Assembly: GCA_026122225.1 (NCBI GenBank)
Contig: JANEZZ010001905.1
Location: 1,860,001 to 1,924,000 of the forward strand
Length of the DNA stretch: 64,000 nt
Source of the DNA: Heloderma charlesbogerti
Lineage: Eukaryota; Chordata; Lepidosauria; Squamata; Helodermatidae
Direction: 5' to 3'
A program made the translations under genes and the position numbers. Under the pieces are notes generated by a model. It did no database searches. It was given only the letters and a program-made list of their open reading frames with translations, and was not told where the DNA came from. Within the stretch, counting starts at the first letter, position 1. The number at the start of each line of letters is the position of its first letter. This document shows, one piece after another, positions 42,308-52,615 of the stretch.

Positions 42308-44165
42308 AGGCCCAGGACTGAGCCCTGCAGTGCCCCACTCATTACCTCTCCCCAGTTTGAGAAGGTCCCATTGATAAGCACTCTTTGAGTCCGATTCTGT
42401 AGCTAACTGTGGATCCACCGGATCGTTGTTTCATCTAGCCCACTTTGAGCTCGTTTGCTCATCAGGAGATCATGGGGCACTTTGTCGAAAGCTTTGCTGA
42501 AGTCGAGGTATATGATGTCTACAGCATTCCCATGGTCCACAAGGGAGGTGACTTGATCAAAAAATGAGATCAGATTCGTCTGGCAGGACTTGTTCTTGAC
42601 AAATCCATGTTGGCTTCGAGTAATCACGGCATTGTTGCCAAGGTGCTTCCAGATGGATTGCTTTATGATCTGCTCCAGAATTTTCCCAGGGATTGATGTC
42701 AGACTGACTGGTCTGTAGTTCCCAGGTTCCTCCTTTTTACCCTTTTTGAAGATAGGGACAAAGTTAGCCCTCCTCCAGTCATCTGGCATTTCCCCCGTCC
42801 TCCATGATTTCTCAAAGATAATAGACAGCGGTTCTGAGAGTTCTTCTGCCAGTTCCTTTATCACTCTAGGATGCAGTGCATCTGGCCCTGGAGATTTGAA
42901 CTCATTCAAAGTAATTCGGTGTTCCTTGACCATATGCCTGTCAATCTCAAGCTGCAATCCTGCCCCTTCAGCCTGTACTTCGCCTTTGCCAGGGGGGTCA
43001 TAGACCCTCTTTTGGGAGAACACTGAGCCAAACTAGGAAGTGAGCACCTCTGCCTTTTCTTTGTCACCTGTTATCATTTTGCCATCCTTATTTAACAGCT
43101 GAACCACCATTTCTTTCCTCTGCCTTTTACTATGCACGGAGCTGAAGAAAGCCTTTTTGTTGTTTTTAGCATCCCTCACTAACCTCAGCTCATTCTCAGC
43201 TTTAGCCTTCCTGACGCCATCCCTGCAATTCTGTGCTACCTGCCTGTATTCTTCCTTTGTTACTTGGCCTTCTTTCCACTTCCTAGATGTGTCCTTTTTT
43301 GTTTTCAGGTCATCCCTAAGCTTTTTGTGAAGCCACATTGGCTTCTTCTGTTGTCTTCCACCTTTTCCTCTTGTTGGAATTGCTTGTGATTGTGCTTTGA
43401 GAATTTCCTTTTTTAAAAGCTCCCACCCATCTTGGACTCCTTTTCTCGTTAGCGTCGCTTGCCATGGGACCTTACTGATCATTGTTCTGAGTTTATTCAA
43501 ATGAGCTTTCCTAAAATCCAGAGTATGTGTTTGACTACACTCGCCTTTTGCTTCCCTTAGAACCAAGAACTCAAGTGCAACATGGTCACTTTCCCCCAGA
43601 GTTCCTGTAACTGCTACTTTATCCACTAAGTCATCTCTGTTGGTTAGGATCAAGTCAAGGATAGCCAATCCTCCAGTTCCTTCCTCCGCTTTCTGTAGGA
43701 GGAAGTTATCCACCACACAAGTCAGGAATTTCCTGGAGGGTCCATGTTTTGCAGAATTTGTCTCCCAACAAATATCGGGGAAATTGAAGTCCCCCATTAC
43801 TACATGCTTCCTTAAAACACTGGCTATTTGCTTTTCAAAAGTTTCATCCTCGTCTTCTCCTTGATTGGGTGGCCGGTAGTAGACTCTGACCACCAGGTTC
43901 CTTTTATTCTTTGCTCCATGTATTTTGATCCAGATGCTCTCGATGGGGCTACCAAGCTCCTCCTCCTGTATTTCTGTGCAGAGATATGTGTTTTTAACAT
44001 ACAGTGCAACCCCACCTCCCTTCTGTTCCTCCCGTTCTTTTTGAACAAGTTGTATCCTTCAATTGCTGTATTCCAGTCATGAGAGTCATCCCACCAAGTC
44101 TCAGTTACACCTATCAAGTCATAATTTCCCTCCTGGGCAGCAGAAAGAGCTGCAGGCACAGCTCA

Positions 44166-44579
44166 CCTGCTCGCACGCCCCCCACTCGCCTGCGATGCAC
44201 TGCATTCCTATCTGGGTTATAGCTGTGCTTTCTAAATCTGCATCTACAGATACAAATTTGCATACGTGCAAATGCTATGCAAAGTTGGCGCCTCTTTTGT
44301 CTGCTTTTTCAGGCGATGCGTAAGTGGCTCCCCTGCTCCTGGCATAGGCCCCAAAGCCAGCTGTCCCTTTGCGAGAGGAGCCTGGTCCACGTGGACTGGG
44401 GAGCTAGAACCAAAGGCTGGAGGTCGGCTTCTGCCTGGCCTCCTCAGATTGTTTGCCAGCCGCTCCAGTCCCGTGCTCCACGTTGGGCTCTTCCGTATGA
44501 GGCAATGCCTTCTGTGTATAATTAGGCCTCAGTGAGGTGTCAACGCTGCAGATACTTGGGCAAATCGCACATTAGAGCA
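44166..44579. other. no recognised feature
   Basis: GC-mixed unique-looking sequence between the CR1 copy and an L2-like tail. Confidence 0.35.
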
Positions 44580-44711
44580 AGGTAGGGGTGGACCTCTGTT
44601 TTGGCCGGCACTCTGTAAAGCGCTGCCTTCACGGATGGTTCACTCCTACTATTACTGAATTACCGAGGGCACTGCTGCCTGGAGAGGCCTGTTTGTCAGG
44701 CATGCATGAAA

Positions 44712-45370
44712 TAGGGATGTCAGAGAATTCCGCGACGGATCTCGGTGAGGCCAAATGCCAGTGCATTCGGCCCCCGAAATCTGTTGTGGAACGAAGCCCC
44801 TGCCCCCCCAACCCACGAAAGGCGCGTGAAACGGAGCACTTACCTGCTCCCGTCCGCGCTGCTTTGCGAATGGAGGCCATCCTGTGGCCGCCATTCGCTT
44901 CCTCCTCTCAGTAGCCATGATAGGCTACGTAAATACTTATGTAGCCTATCACGGCTAATGCAGGGAGGCCATTTGTGTCCCTGTGGAGGCCGTGATTGGC
45001 TATGTAAGTATTTACGAAGCCTATCAAGGCGGGGGAGGGAACCCCAGCGTACGCAAATGGACCGCCATTTGCGTACGCTGGGTTTTTTTTCCCCCTGCCG
45101 TGATTGGCTACTTAAGTATTTACGTAGCCTATCATGGCTCAATACAGGGACGCAAATGGTGGCGGCTACGACAGCCGCCATTTATGTCCCTGCAGGGCTG
45201 GCCAGCGGCCGAATGTCCGGCTGTGGGTGGCCGGAGCCGGCCGGGAAGGATTCTGGAGGGAGGGACGGAGTGCCTCCCGCCCATCAAGGAATCCGGGGGG
45301 AGGGACAGAGTGCCTCCCCCCCACCGCGGATGCCCCTCAGCGAGCAAGATAAGGGATTCGTACATCCCTA
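44712..45370 (+). mobile_element. TACGTA-hairpin element, perfect 8-bp TSD
   Basis: 659-bp copy, A-type left end TAGGGATGTCAGAGAATTCC, B-like right end GGATTCGTACATCCCTA. The flanks GCATGAAA (44704-44711 and 45371-45378) are identical. TACGTA-type palindromes lie at about 44920-44955, 44990-45025 and 45101-45136, with CGCAAATGG palindromes between. An antisense CAGGTAAGT lies near 44838. Confidence 0.92.
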
Positions 45371-45412
45371 GCATGAAAGGGCTTTCCCCTGTGTTGTCCC
45401 CAAACTATGGAC

Positions 45413-46473
45413 TAGGGATGGGCGGATTCCCTACCTGCCGGTCTGTGGGGAATCCTCCCACAGAGGGGAGGCGATCCGTCCCGGAATCCTCTTCAGCCGG
45501 CTCTGCTCCGTGGCAATTCTGCAGAGCCACTGGCTGGCTCCAAAGCGCCAGCGATACATCTGCCATGCCATATTGCTGGCTGAAGGGGATTGACTGCGGC
45601 TGCAAATGGCATCCAGGATGCCATTTGCAGCCATAAAGGATTTAGTTTAAGGTAAATGCAGCCATTTATGGCTGTCGCTCCAGAGCTGGAGGATCCAGCC
45701 GAAGAGGATTCCGTGGGGAGGCGGAGGTAAGTGTTCTGTTCTGCCACGGACTCCGGGGGGCCAGATTCTTTAGAATCTGGCCTCATTGGGTCTGTGACTA
45801 GGGGTGAGTGGATCACTTACCCGGTTCCAGTCCGGGGCATCCGCTGGGGGGGGGGGAGATGATCCGTCCCTCCCCCCCGGAATCTTCCCCGGCTGGCTCT
45901 GCTCTGCAGCAAAGCTACGGAGCCGCTGGCCAGGGCCAGCCACAGCCAGACTTCTGGCTGCTGATGCCGTGCTGCAGACGCAAATGGCGGCTGCTACGCT
46001 GCCTGCCATTTGCATCTGTGCCTTAGGCCATGATAGGCCATGATTCGTGCCCCTGCTCTTTGCTGTGATAGGCTACGTAAATACTTACGTAGCCTATCAC
46101 AGCAAAGAGCAGGGGCACGAATGGCACCCATTACGCCATTTGCGCCCCTGCTCTTTGCTGTGATGGGCTACGTAAGTATTTATGTAGCCTATCACGGCCT
46201 AAGGCACGGATGCAAGTGGTGGCTGCTACGATGGCCGCCATTTGCAGCCGCAGCAGCTTGGCAGCAGCTGGAAGACGACCCGGAGCCACCACCGCATCCG
46301 CCACCAGGTAGGTCTGTTCTGGGGGGGATTTCAGGGAGGTGGCAGGGGGTTAGTCCGTTCCGCCACAGACTCCGGGGGGGCGGATTCTAAAGAATCCGGC
46401 CTCGCTGGAGTCCATGGAGGAATTCTCCAACATCCTTTGACGGAATCCGTGACAGAATTCTCCGCCACCCCTA
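45413..46473 (-). mobile_element. TACGTA-hairpin family, composite copy, perfect 8-bp TSD
   Basis: 1061-bp copy with C-type left end TAGGGATGGGCGGATTCC and A-type right end GAATTCTCCGCCACCCCTA. The flanks CTATGGAC (45405-45412 and 46474-46481) are identical. Internal termini TAGGGGTGAG (45799) and AACATCCTTT (46438) suggest a second element nested in the first. The inner part holds the longest perfect hairpin of the window: 38-bp arms 46043-46080 and 46085-46122 around a 4-base loop. A further palindrome lies at about 46159-46195. The outer part carries the TTAGTTTAAGGTAAATGCAG segment shared with 7010-7546. Confidence 0.88.
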
Positions 46474-46586
46474 CTATGGACTCCACTTTCTAAAGAACTG
46501 TTATTAGCCCCCACTTTCCTGTCCTTTAGAAAGGGTGTGAAGAGGCATCTTTTCAATTTAACCTTTCAAAATATGTTGTTTTATGG

Positions 46587-46645
46587 TACAATCCTATGCA
46601 TGTTTACACAGGAAAAAGTCCTACCACAGATAGGATTGCACCTTT
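46587..46645. mobile_element. palindromic MITE piece (GCACAATCCTATGCATG family)
   Basis: TACAATCCTATGCATG at the left and ATAGGATTGCACC at the right, with the central part deleted. Inserted in the LINE 3' region. Confidence 0.55.
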
Positions 46646-46801
46646 AAAGGTTTTTAATATTTTTAATGTTCTTTTTTTTTTTTTTAGGTTTTATTGTTTG
46701 AAACTGTTGTATGCTGCCCTGTTGGATTTTTAGCAGATGCAGTAGTATATGAATGCCAATCAGTCAATCAATCAATCAATCAATCAGTGCATTAATGAAA
46801 T

Positions 46802-47174
46802 TAGGGATACAGGATTCAAATTTGTTTGGATTTCTATGAATCTGACCCATTGATTCCACAGCAGCTTTCTACTTTCCGGTATTGTACATGAATTTAGTTG
46901 TATGAAACTGTGAAAAATGAAAAAGAACACCAACCAAAAATGTTCATTTCACACCATAAGCTGAACTGTGAAAATACACATTTGGAGCAGATTTGCACAT
47001 TTGTGCAAATGCTTATTTTCAGAAGTGCACATTTGTGCAAGTGGGCAGTTTCCAACCTGAATTCAAGTTCAGGCAATTGAGAAAAATCCGATTCCATCAG
47101 AGAATGGAATGAAAGATTCCTGACAATCCACAAAACACAGATGGAACAGATTTAACAAAATCCGTACATCCCTA
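46802..47174. mobile_element. hAT-like non-autonomous element, near-perfect TSD
   Basis: Left end TAGGGATACAGGATTC, right end CCGTACATCCCTA. The flanks AATGAAAT (46794-46801) and AATTAAAT (47175-47182) match at 7 of 8. The interior has GCACATTTGTGCAAATG and AAGTGCACATTTGTGCAAG, resembling the other TTTGCAC-rich elements. 373 bp, non-coding. Confidence 0.72.
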
Positions 47175-47182
47175 AATTAAAT

Positions 47183-47604
47183 AAAGAACAGCGCCCGTGC
47201 TGCCTTCATACGATGCAGTCCAAGGGAGGATCCACCCATGAGTTCCTTGCGCTACGAAAGCATTGTGCTGCTGCGAGTATGTTATTTTCTGTACATGAAC
47301 CAACACTATATTGTATCCCTTGTATACATGGTACAATTGTTGGGTGCAGATGGCAGTGTTGAAGTCAGTGGTGCATAGCAAATTGGGTGATATATGAGGT
47401 GTCATGTGAGCTGTCCTCAGACGCCCCATCCCATTTTTTCTCTCAGGTTGACATATGTGCCCATGTGCATGCCTTATTGTTATTAGTGCATCCTTATTTA
47501 AAGCCAACATACATTTATAGCAGGAAGTTGAACTGTACTAAGTCTCTAGTGTAAGATATGCACATAAAAATACAGGGGGTGGGATACAATATGAACACAT
47601 CTAA
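47183..47604. other. no recognised feature
   Basis: Unique-looking sequence. Confidence 0.4.
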
Positions 47605-47722
47605 GGGCACAGTCCTTTGCATGTTTAGACAGACATAAGACCTACAGCTCCCAGCATCCCCCAGCCAGCATGCTGGGAGGTGTAAGACTTTTTTTCTGTC
47701 TAAACATCCATAGGATTGCACC
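47605..47722. mobile_element. palindromic MITE (GCACAATCCTATGCATG family), complete
   Basis: The left arm GCACAGTCCTTTGCATGTTT with AGACAG pairs with the right arm CTGTCTAAACATCCATAGGA and TTGCAC; the central CCCAGCATCCCCCAGCCAGC and ATGCTGGGAG also pair. About 118 bp. No target duplication established. Confidence 0.65.
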
Positions 47723-47744
47723 GTAAGTGTTTCGTTTTAAATAA

Positions 47745-47996
47745 AAGAGCCAGTGTGGTGTAGTGGTGAGGGTGTTGGTCTGGGAGTTGGGAGGTCCAGG
47801 TTCTAATCCCCACTCAGCCATGGAAGCTCACTGGGTGTCTTTGGGCCAGTCACAGACTCTCAGCCCAACCTACCTCACAGGGTTGTTGCTGTGAGGATAA
47901 AATGGAGAAGAGAAGGACTGTGTATGCTGCCTTGGGTTCCTTAAAGAGGAAAAAGGCAGGATAGAAATGTAATCAAACAAACAAACAAACAAACAT
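47745..47996 (+). mobile_element. tRNA-derived SINE, complete
   Basis: Box A TGGTGTAGTGG (47756-47766) and box B GGTTCTAATCC (47799-47809, one base off consensus) mark an internal polymerase III promoter. The body has GCTCACTGGGTGTCTTTGGG, CTCAGCCCAACCTACCTCAC and AGGGTTGTTGCTGTGAGGAT, then GATAGAAATGTAATC and an (AAAC)n tail at 47973-47996. The L2-like GATAGAAATG end suggests mobilisation by an L2-type LINE (inference). Confidence 0.9.
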
Positions 47997-48846
47997 TTTC
48001 CTGCCTCGTTGGGGTCTCTTCCCAGTACATGGTTGTGTATGAATTATGCTGTGGATATCTCATTCTTTTCTCTGTGCAGGAACATTGGCCTGCCCTACAA
48101 AAAGCAGTGCAAATGCAATGCAACGGTAGAAGGAGTGAGGAAGGAGCAGCGCCGACCAGCGAGGTATTTTGTGGATTCATGACACAGCTGTGAAATGTGC
48201 CCTTCACGCCTCGAGAAGAGATGGCTTAAGGACAGTGACGTCCCACCCTCCAGATGGAGACCCAGACAGGCTGCCCACTCCAGCGTGAGCCTCTCCTGAG
48301 TGCCTCTCCAGCTCAGCAGCTTGCGATTCCCCCTTGTGTCCACGGCAGGCTGACACTGGGGGGGGGGGGCACGTGGTGACCCCCTGGGAAAGGGACATGC
48401 AATTTTTCAGAGCACACATTAAAATGAAGGCCCTGACCTCTTTCAGACATTAAAGATACCATGCCCCCTACCACCACCACCACCCTGTCCCTGGGAAACA
48501 GTAAGGTTAACCTCAAGGCCTTGGCTAGAATCCGGCTCATGTAATTACATTTGTCTGACATTAAATGTGCTGGCTGGTTGTATTACGCATTGCCGCTTGT
48601 TTAGGGGCACATTTTCCTACTTGTCCTCTTCTCAGAAGGTGAATCCTATCCCCCCGCCCCCCCGTTCTCAATCTGGTGCTCGTTTAAAGGGCTGGTTGAA
48701 AATCTCTGCCCCTGCCTTTGTTTCTCTGCCCCATTCACCGGAGGCAAAACGGGGTATCCTTTTGGCCAATTTTTATGAAATTGGCCAAAACGGGGCGGGG
48801 CTGATGTAGATCCAGGAGGTGCTTAGGTTCATTCTCTCCCTCCCCC
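47997..48846. other. no recognised feature
   Basis: Unique-looking sequence with short G and CCA runs (48359-48369, 48468-48484). Confidence 0.4.

Positions 48847-48847
<1 letters not shown>

Positions 48848-48894
<47 letters not shown>
48848..48894. repeat. (AT)n microsatellite
   Basis: About 23 uninterrupted AT units. Confidence 0.98.
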
Positions 48895-48898
<4 letters not shown>

Positions 48899-49014
48899 GA
48901 AAGATAGACTAACACCAGAGTGTTAAAACAGTATACTGTGTTCTCAGACTGGCTGCATCCACAGTGTATCCAGAGCCTCCTTGTTGCTTTGCTGTTGTGC
49001 CGCTTTACAACAAC

Positions 49015-49044
49015 CTCTCTCTCCCTCTCTCTCTCTCTCTCTCT
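49015..49044. repeat. (CT)n microsatellite
   Basis: CT/CCCT repeat, mostly perfect. Confidence 0.95.
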
Positions 49045-49915
49045 ATAGGGCCACCCTCTGAAATTTACCAGGGGACTCATCCTCGCCTTTCATTGCTTGA
49101 CAGCCACAGCATTCAAGCTGCAAGTTCCCTAGGGAGAACCTTTGGCTCTGCAGTAGTTCGGAGACACTGCTTTTCAGGGTAGCGAGTGTGTGTTCTGTTT
49201 CTTCAAACTGCTTCCATCACACTTAAAATGTTACATCTCTCTTCCCCTTTAGCATTGTCTGAGTTTTGCACAAATATTGTTTTGTGGCTCTTTACACACA
49301 CACGCGCGTGCACGCACACACACGCACCCTAACGTCCCTAAGTCGTAAGATGTCTCTTGGCTTTTTACAATATTCAGCTTCCTACCAGGAAAAAAGATTG
49401 CTGGTGACTTCTGGCATTTTTGTAATATCAATTTACAAGTGGGAGGCCATAAAAATGGCTTGTTTATTTTGCAGCTGTCCTTTTCTGTTACAGCCCACCC
49501 GCCTACCCCTCTTTCGCTGTAAATTAAATAGAACATTTTAACATTTTATTGTAAACATTGATTAGGCTGGCACAAACTGTTCTCCGCAATATAAGTTTGT
49601 TATGATACACTCATTCCCTGTCCTCGAAAACAATATACTCCATGTCCAGATGGGATTTGAAACTGACTCCTACAGATACAAAAGAAAATGCCAGGAGAAG
49701 CAGCATGGGGTGGGTGTGGCGATGGGGGGACAGCAGCTCTTGGGCTGAATGCTGACTGCAGCACCTCTGGATCCCGCTTCGTATGGCTTGGCTTCCCCTC
49801 CTCACCCTCACGCACAATATGGGGGGAAAGTGCAAATGGGACCTCCCCCCCAAGCCTAAATCTGCATGTGGGAAGAATGTTTGGTGTGAAGGGGAATGTG
49901 GGGGTGGGGGAGTCA
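49045..49915. other. no recognised gene; CA/CG repeat inside
   Basis: Contains a (CA)n run with CGCGCG at 49294-49328. Otherwise unassigned. Confidence 0.4.
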
Positions 49916-49919
49916 GAAG

Positions 49920-50193
49920 AGAAGAAAGATGGGGGGGGAGAAAAAGAAGGTGGGGGAGAAAGAGGAAGACAAAGGGGAGAAAGAAGGAGAGACAGGGAGG
50001 AAGAAGGGGGAGAGGAGAGAGAGAGAAGGGGGAGTGAGAAAGGAGGGGGAGAAAGAGAAGGAGGAAGAGGAAGAGAAAGAGGAGGACAAAGGGGGGAGAG
50101 AGAGAGAAGGGGGAAAGGGGGAGACAGAGAGAAAGAAGGGGAGACAGAGAGAGAACTGGAGAAAGAGAGAGAGAGAGAAGGGAGAGTGAAGGG
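49920..50193. repeat. GA-rich purine tract (about 270 bp)
   Basis: Almost pure purine on the plus strand (GAGAAAG, GGGGAGAAAG, GAGAGAGAGA). It opens long meaningless frames on both strands, one of more than 200 codons made largely of Ser, Leu and Pro. Confidence 0.95.
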
Positions 50194-50329
50194 TTGGCAG
50201 AGAAAAAGGGAGTGGCAGGAATAAAACAATTAGCCCACTACCAGTACTAGCCCTGTCCACATTTGACTTTGGCCCTCCTCAGTACCAATTCCTGCCCCAC
50301 CCTTGAAATGGAAAAGGTTCCCCACCTCT

Positions 50330-50492
50330 GGAATTAAAGTGCTCAACTAGGATTTGGAAGAGCTGGGTTCAAATCACCGGGTGACCGTCCTGGCTCAGTC
50401 ACATTCTCTCAGCCTACAGTATCACATTTTGGTGCGTGTGTGTGTGGATTCTTGAGCTCCATGGAGGAAAGGATATAAATGCAATAAATAAA
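50330..50492 (+). mobile_element. tRNA-SINE, diverged copy
   Basis: Box-B-like GGTTCAAATCA (50366-50376), CAGTCACATTCTCTCAGCCT and the end GGATATAAATGCAATAAATA. The first box is decayed. Same general layout as 47745-47996. Confidence 0.6.
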
Positions 50493-51059
50493 TCATCATG
50501 CTGGAAAAGTGATGAAAGAGGACGCTCGCTTGTTAAGAGCTTCTGTAAAAATCTTGGACATTCTGCTAAAGGGACAGTGCGTTTGCTATCATGACAGAGT
50601 GTTCTGTAATGCAGACAGTTTTCCTTTCACCTGGAAGGTTTGGCTGAGCAGAATTCTAGCAACTCTGATTGTCTTTGCTGCAATGACTATGCCAGCTGGG
50701 GACGATAGTAGTTGTAGTCCAATACTTCAGGAGGATGCAAGGAAGGATGCATTAATCTGTAAAGGCACGTTTTTTCTTTTTCTTTTCTCATCTGGTTGGC
50801 TTCCTATGTTGCCACCTTTGAGGAAAGACAGAGTGCGTGAACACCCTTTTATTATCCCTTTCACTGGGCTTATACATTTTCTAAACCACTAAGCTGTTTT
50901 CCCATCACGTAATGTCTGGTTTGGCACTCACATTCATGACTTACATTTCTCCACAGGTTGCCACCATTTCCTTTCCTTCTTTAAACCATTGCTTCTTGTC
51001 AAGTCTGGACACGTCAATCGTGCCTTTTTTAAGGACCGGTTCCCAGTGGCGTCGTGGTA
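50493..51059. other. no recognised feature
   Basis: A plus-strand frame of 127 codons (50509-50892) has no motif I know; its upstream CCAATACTTCAGGAGGATGC-type sequence suggests repeat scraps rather than a gene. Confidence 0.35.
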
Positions 51060-51390
51060 CATCCTGAAGTGGAGTCACTCCTCATAACAGTCATCACCAC
51101 ACCCCCAAGAAGAGTCCAAACATTCAGGCAGCTGTGTCAATCCATTATCAACAAACCAGGTCTAGCAGTTTACATCTCCACCAGGAGCAGGTCTTTGCAA
51201 AGTGAAAGGGTCTTATGGCCCATTCCAGACCAAGCCACCCCAAAAGACTTTGCATTACAACACGAGACAATATATTGTTGCTAGGGAAACTCATCCCCCC
51301 CCAGCTGCTGTGAGAGCTGCAACTGAGCTCGGAGAGAACAGGGAATTGCGGGGGGGGCAGAGATGACATCAGCATCCCTGCTAATACCAA
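51060..51390 (+). repeat. unnamed interspersed repeat R1, copy 3
   Basis: The longest copy: ACACCCCCAAGAAGAGTCCA, CAGGCAGCTGTGTCAATCC, ACCAGGAGCAGGTCTTTGC, CCCATTCCAGACCAAGCCA, AGCTGCTGTGAGAGCTGCAA and ATCAGCATCCCTGCT. Serves as reference for 6617-6900 and 9845-10205. Confidence 0.65.
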
Positions 51391-51959
51391 AGTGCTGGTG
51401 CTGCATCCCTGTGAGTCCTGGCTCTATTCCACCATCATCAGAGCCTGATTTTCTACTGTTTCTTAAGCATACAGCCTTTCCTTCTTTATTCCCTGGTTGC
51501 TCTCCTTTAAATCTTCCCTCCCATGGTTTCCACTGGATTGAAAGTCTCCCTGCATCCACCCCTGATATGCCCCCTGAATGCCACCTACTTGCCCTTCCAG
51601 GCACAGAGTGCCATGACCCTGCAGTCACAGCAGTAGAGCTTTCCACTACTGGTCAAGGGACAATCTTCACAGCAGGCCACACACCACCATCTGCCCACGG
51701 GGGGGGGGGGGGAATCTCCACAGTCTTCTGTGGCCCCTGGGATGCCTTCCCAGAGACCAATCGGATTCTATTCTCCAGCCATCTTGGGTGTACATATAAA
51801 AAGGCAAATGTGTGAAGCAGCCCTGACAGGCAACAAGCAGTGAATAATTCCTCCAGGGTCAGAATGTCTTTGGAGGAGAAGAATAAACACAGCCACCCCT
51901 CTGCATCCAGTTGGATCCTGATTATCTTAGGGGAAGTCTCTTCCCGTATGAGACTTCCT
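51391..51959. other. no recognised feature
   Basis: A G run at 51698-51711; nothing else identified. Confidence 0.35.
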
Positions 51960-52260
51960 GATACCTGCGGAGTCCTGCTCCAGATCTTTTTTTGGGTAGT
52001 GTTGGGATTGGCTCCACGAGGCATGAGGCCTTCTTGGTAGCAACCCTTGAACTTTGGAATTACCTTCCTAGAGAAGTCTCCTTGCTGTCTTTCCAGAAAA
52101 TATTAAACACAAATTATTCTCATTCTGGAAGGTCTGTGGAGATAGTTAATATCAATGTTGTAGACATTTTTCTTTCTCCCTTGTAATTTTTTACAGACCT
52201 GCTGTGGTCCTTTCCGTTTAGGTTTGGTTCTTAATTCCATGTTTTAATTTTGTATTTTCT
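51960..52260 (+). mobile_element. L2-type LINE 3' scrap
   Basis: GAACTTTGGAATTACCTTCC and TAGAGAAGTCTCCTTGCTGT resemble the L2 C-terminal and 3' region (compare TCTGGAATGAGCTCCC at 30645). Strongly decayed. Confidence 0.4.
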
Positions 52261-52299
52261 CCTCTTTTGCTGTTTTGTAGGGAATGGATGTGGTAATCA

Positions 52300-52615
52300 G
52301 CAAAACTCAAGCATGCTGAAGTTTTCCAAATCCCCTCTCAAAGCTTGTTCGACGTGAGCCCATATTTGATTGTGAGCATCGTTGTTGTTGTTGTTGCTGT
52401 TTCCTTTTCTCATGAAAATCTATGCTACTTTTTCTTTATTTTTCCAAATGCACGCATGTTATTGAACACATTTCTTTTGGTCCACAAATCATTTTGCAAA
52501 CCTGGAAATGTATGGACTTCAACCTCAGATTGCATCCGAGTCCATGTTTGGTCTAGAAAGTGAGAACTGGGTAAATCCTGATCAAAAACGAACTGAAACA
52601 CATTTCTCATACATA
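52300..52615. repeat. AT-rich repeat, family R5
   Basis: AAATGTATGGACTTCAACCT, AGATTGCATCCGAGTCCATG and AAGTGAGAACTGGGTAAATC align with the right half of 1677-2027. A (GTT)n run lies at 52381-52398. Ends not defined. Confidence 0.4.

Larger units (their letters stand above)
40598..44159 (-). pseudogene. CR1 ORF2 remnant (endonuclease plus reverse transcriptase)
   Basis: Pieces in transcript order: 44159-43824 with LIGVTETWWDDSHDW (endonuclease start, then a frameshift); 43893-43033 with YYRPPNQ, VVMGDFNFPDICW and GESDHVALEF (endonuclease active-site blocks); 43023-42403 with SPGPDALHPRVIKELA, NYRPVSLTS and motif A YLDFSKAFDKVPHDLL; 42381-42310 with GALQGSVLG; 41898-41856 with PVLFIICINDL; and 41050-40598 with KFADDTKLGG (catalytic ADD) through ALVRPHLEYCVQFWVP. 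Stops, a frameshift and two transposon insertions make it non-functional, though many catalytic residues survive. Confidence 0.85.
40133..44165 (-). mobile_element. CR1 LINE, long antisense copy, split by two hairpin elements
   Basis: Antisense CR1 from the endonuclease domain (near 44165) to the 3' tail CATAGAATCATAGAATGG at 40133. Two hairpin elements at 41052-41855 and 41899-42307 interrupt the RT palm region. Removing them rejoins CR1 sequence without loss apart from the target duplications. About 2.8 kb of CR1 remain; the 5' end is truncated inside the endonuclease. Confidence 0.92.
44580..46795 (+). mobile_element. L2-like LINE 3' region split by two hairpin elements
   Basis: Three pieces read on smoothly: 44580-44711 (GCACTGCTGCCTGGAGAGGC), 45371-45412 (GGGCTTTCCCCTGTGTTGTC) and 46474-46795 (TCCTTTAGAAAGGGTGTGAA, GAGGCATCTTTTCAATTTA, GCTGCCCTGTTGGATTTTTA). 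It ends in an (AATC)n run at 46760-46787. This is a typical LINE 3' untranslated layout; the L2 label is my best guess. A scrap of another MITE sits at 46587-46645. Confidence 0.6.

Noticed and set aside
47756..47809. A and B boxes as a tRNA gene
   Set aside because: No cloverleaf can be drawn, the sequence continues into a SINE body with a LINE-like end, and other SINE copies exist in the window.
49600..50260. Long frames of about 180-210 codons rich in Ser/Leu/Pro or Glu/Gly/Arg
   Set aside because: They arise from the GA-rich tract on both strands and in several frames at once.
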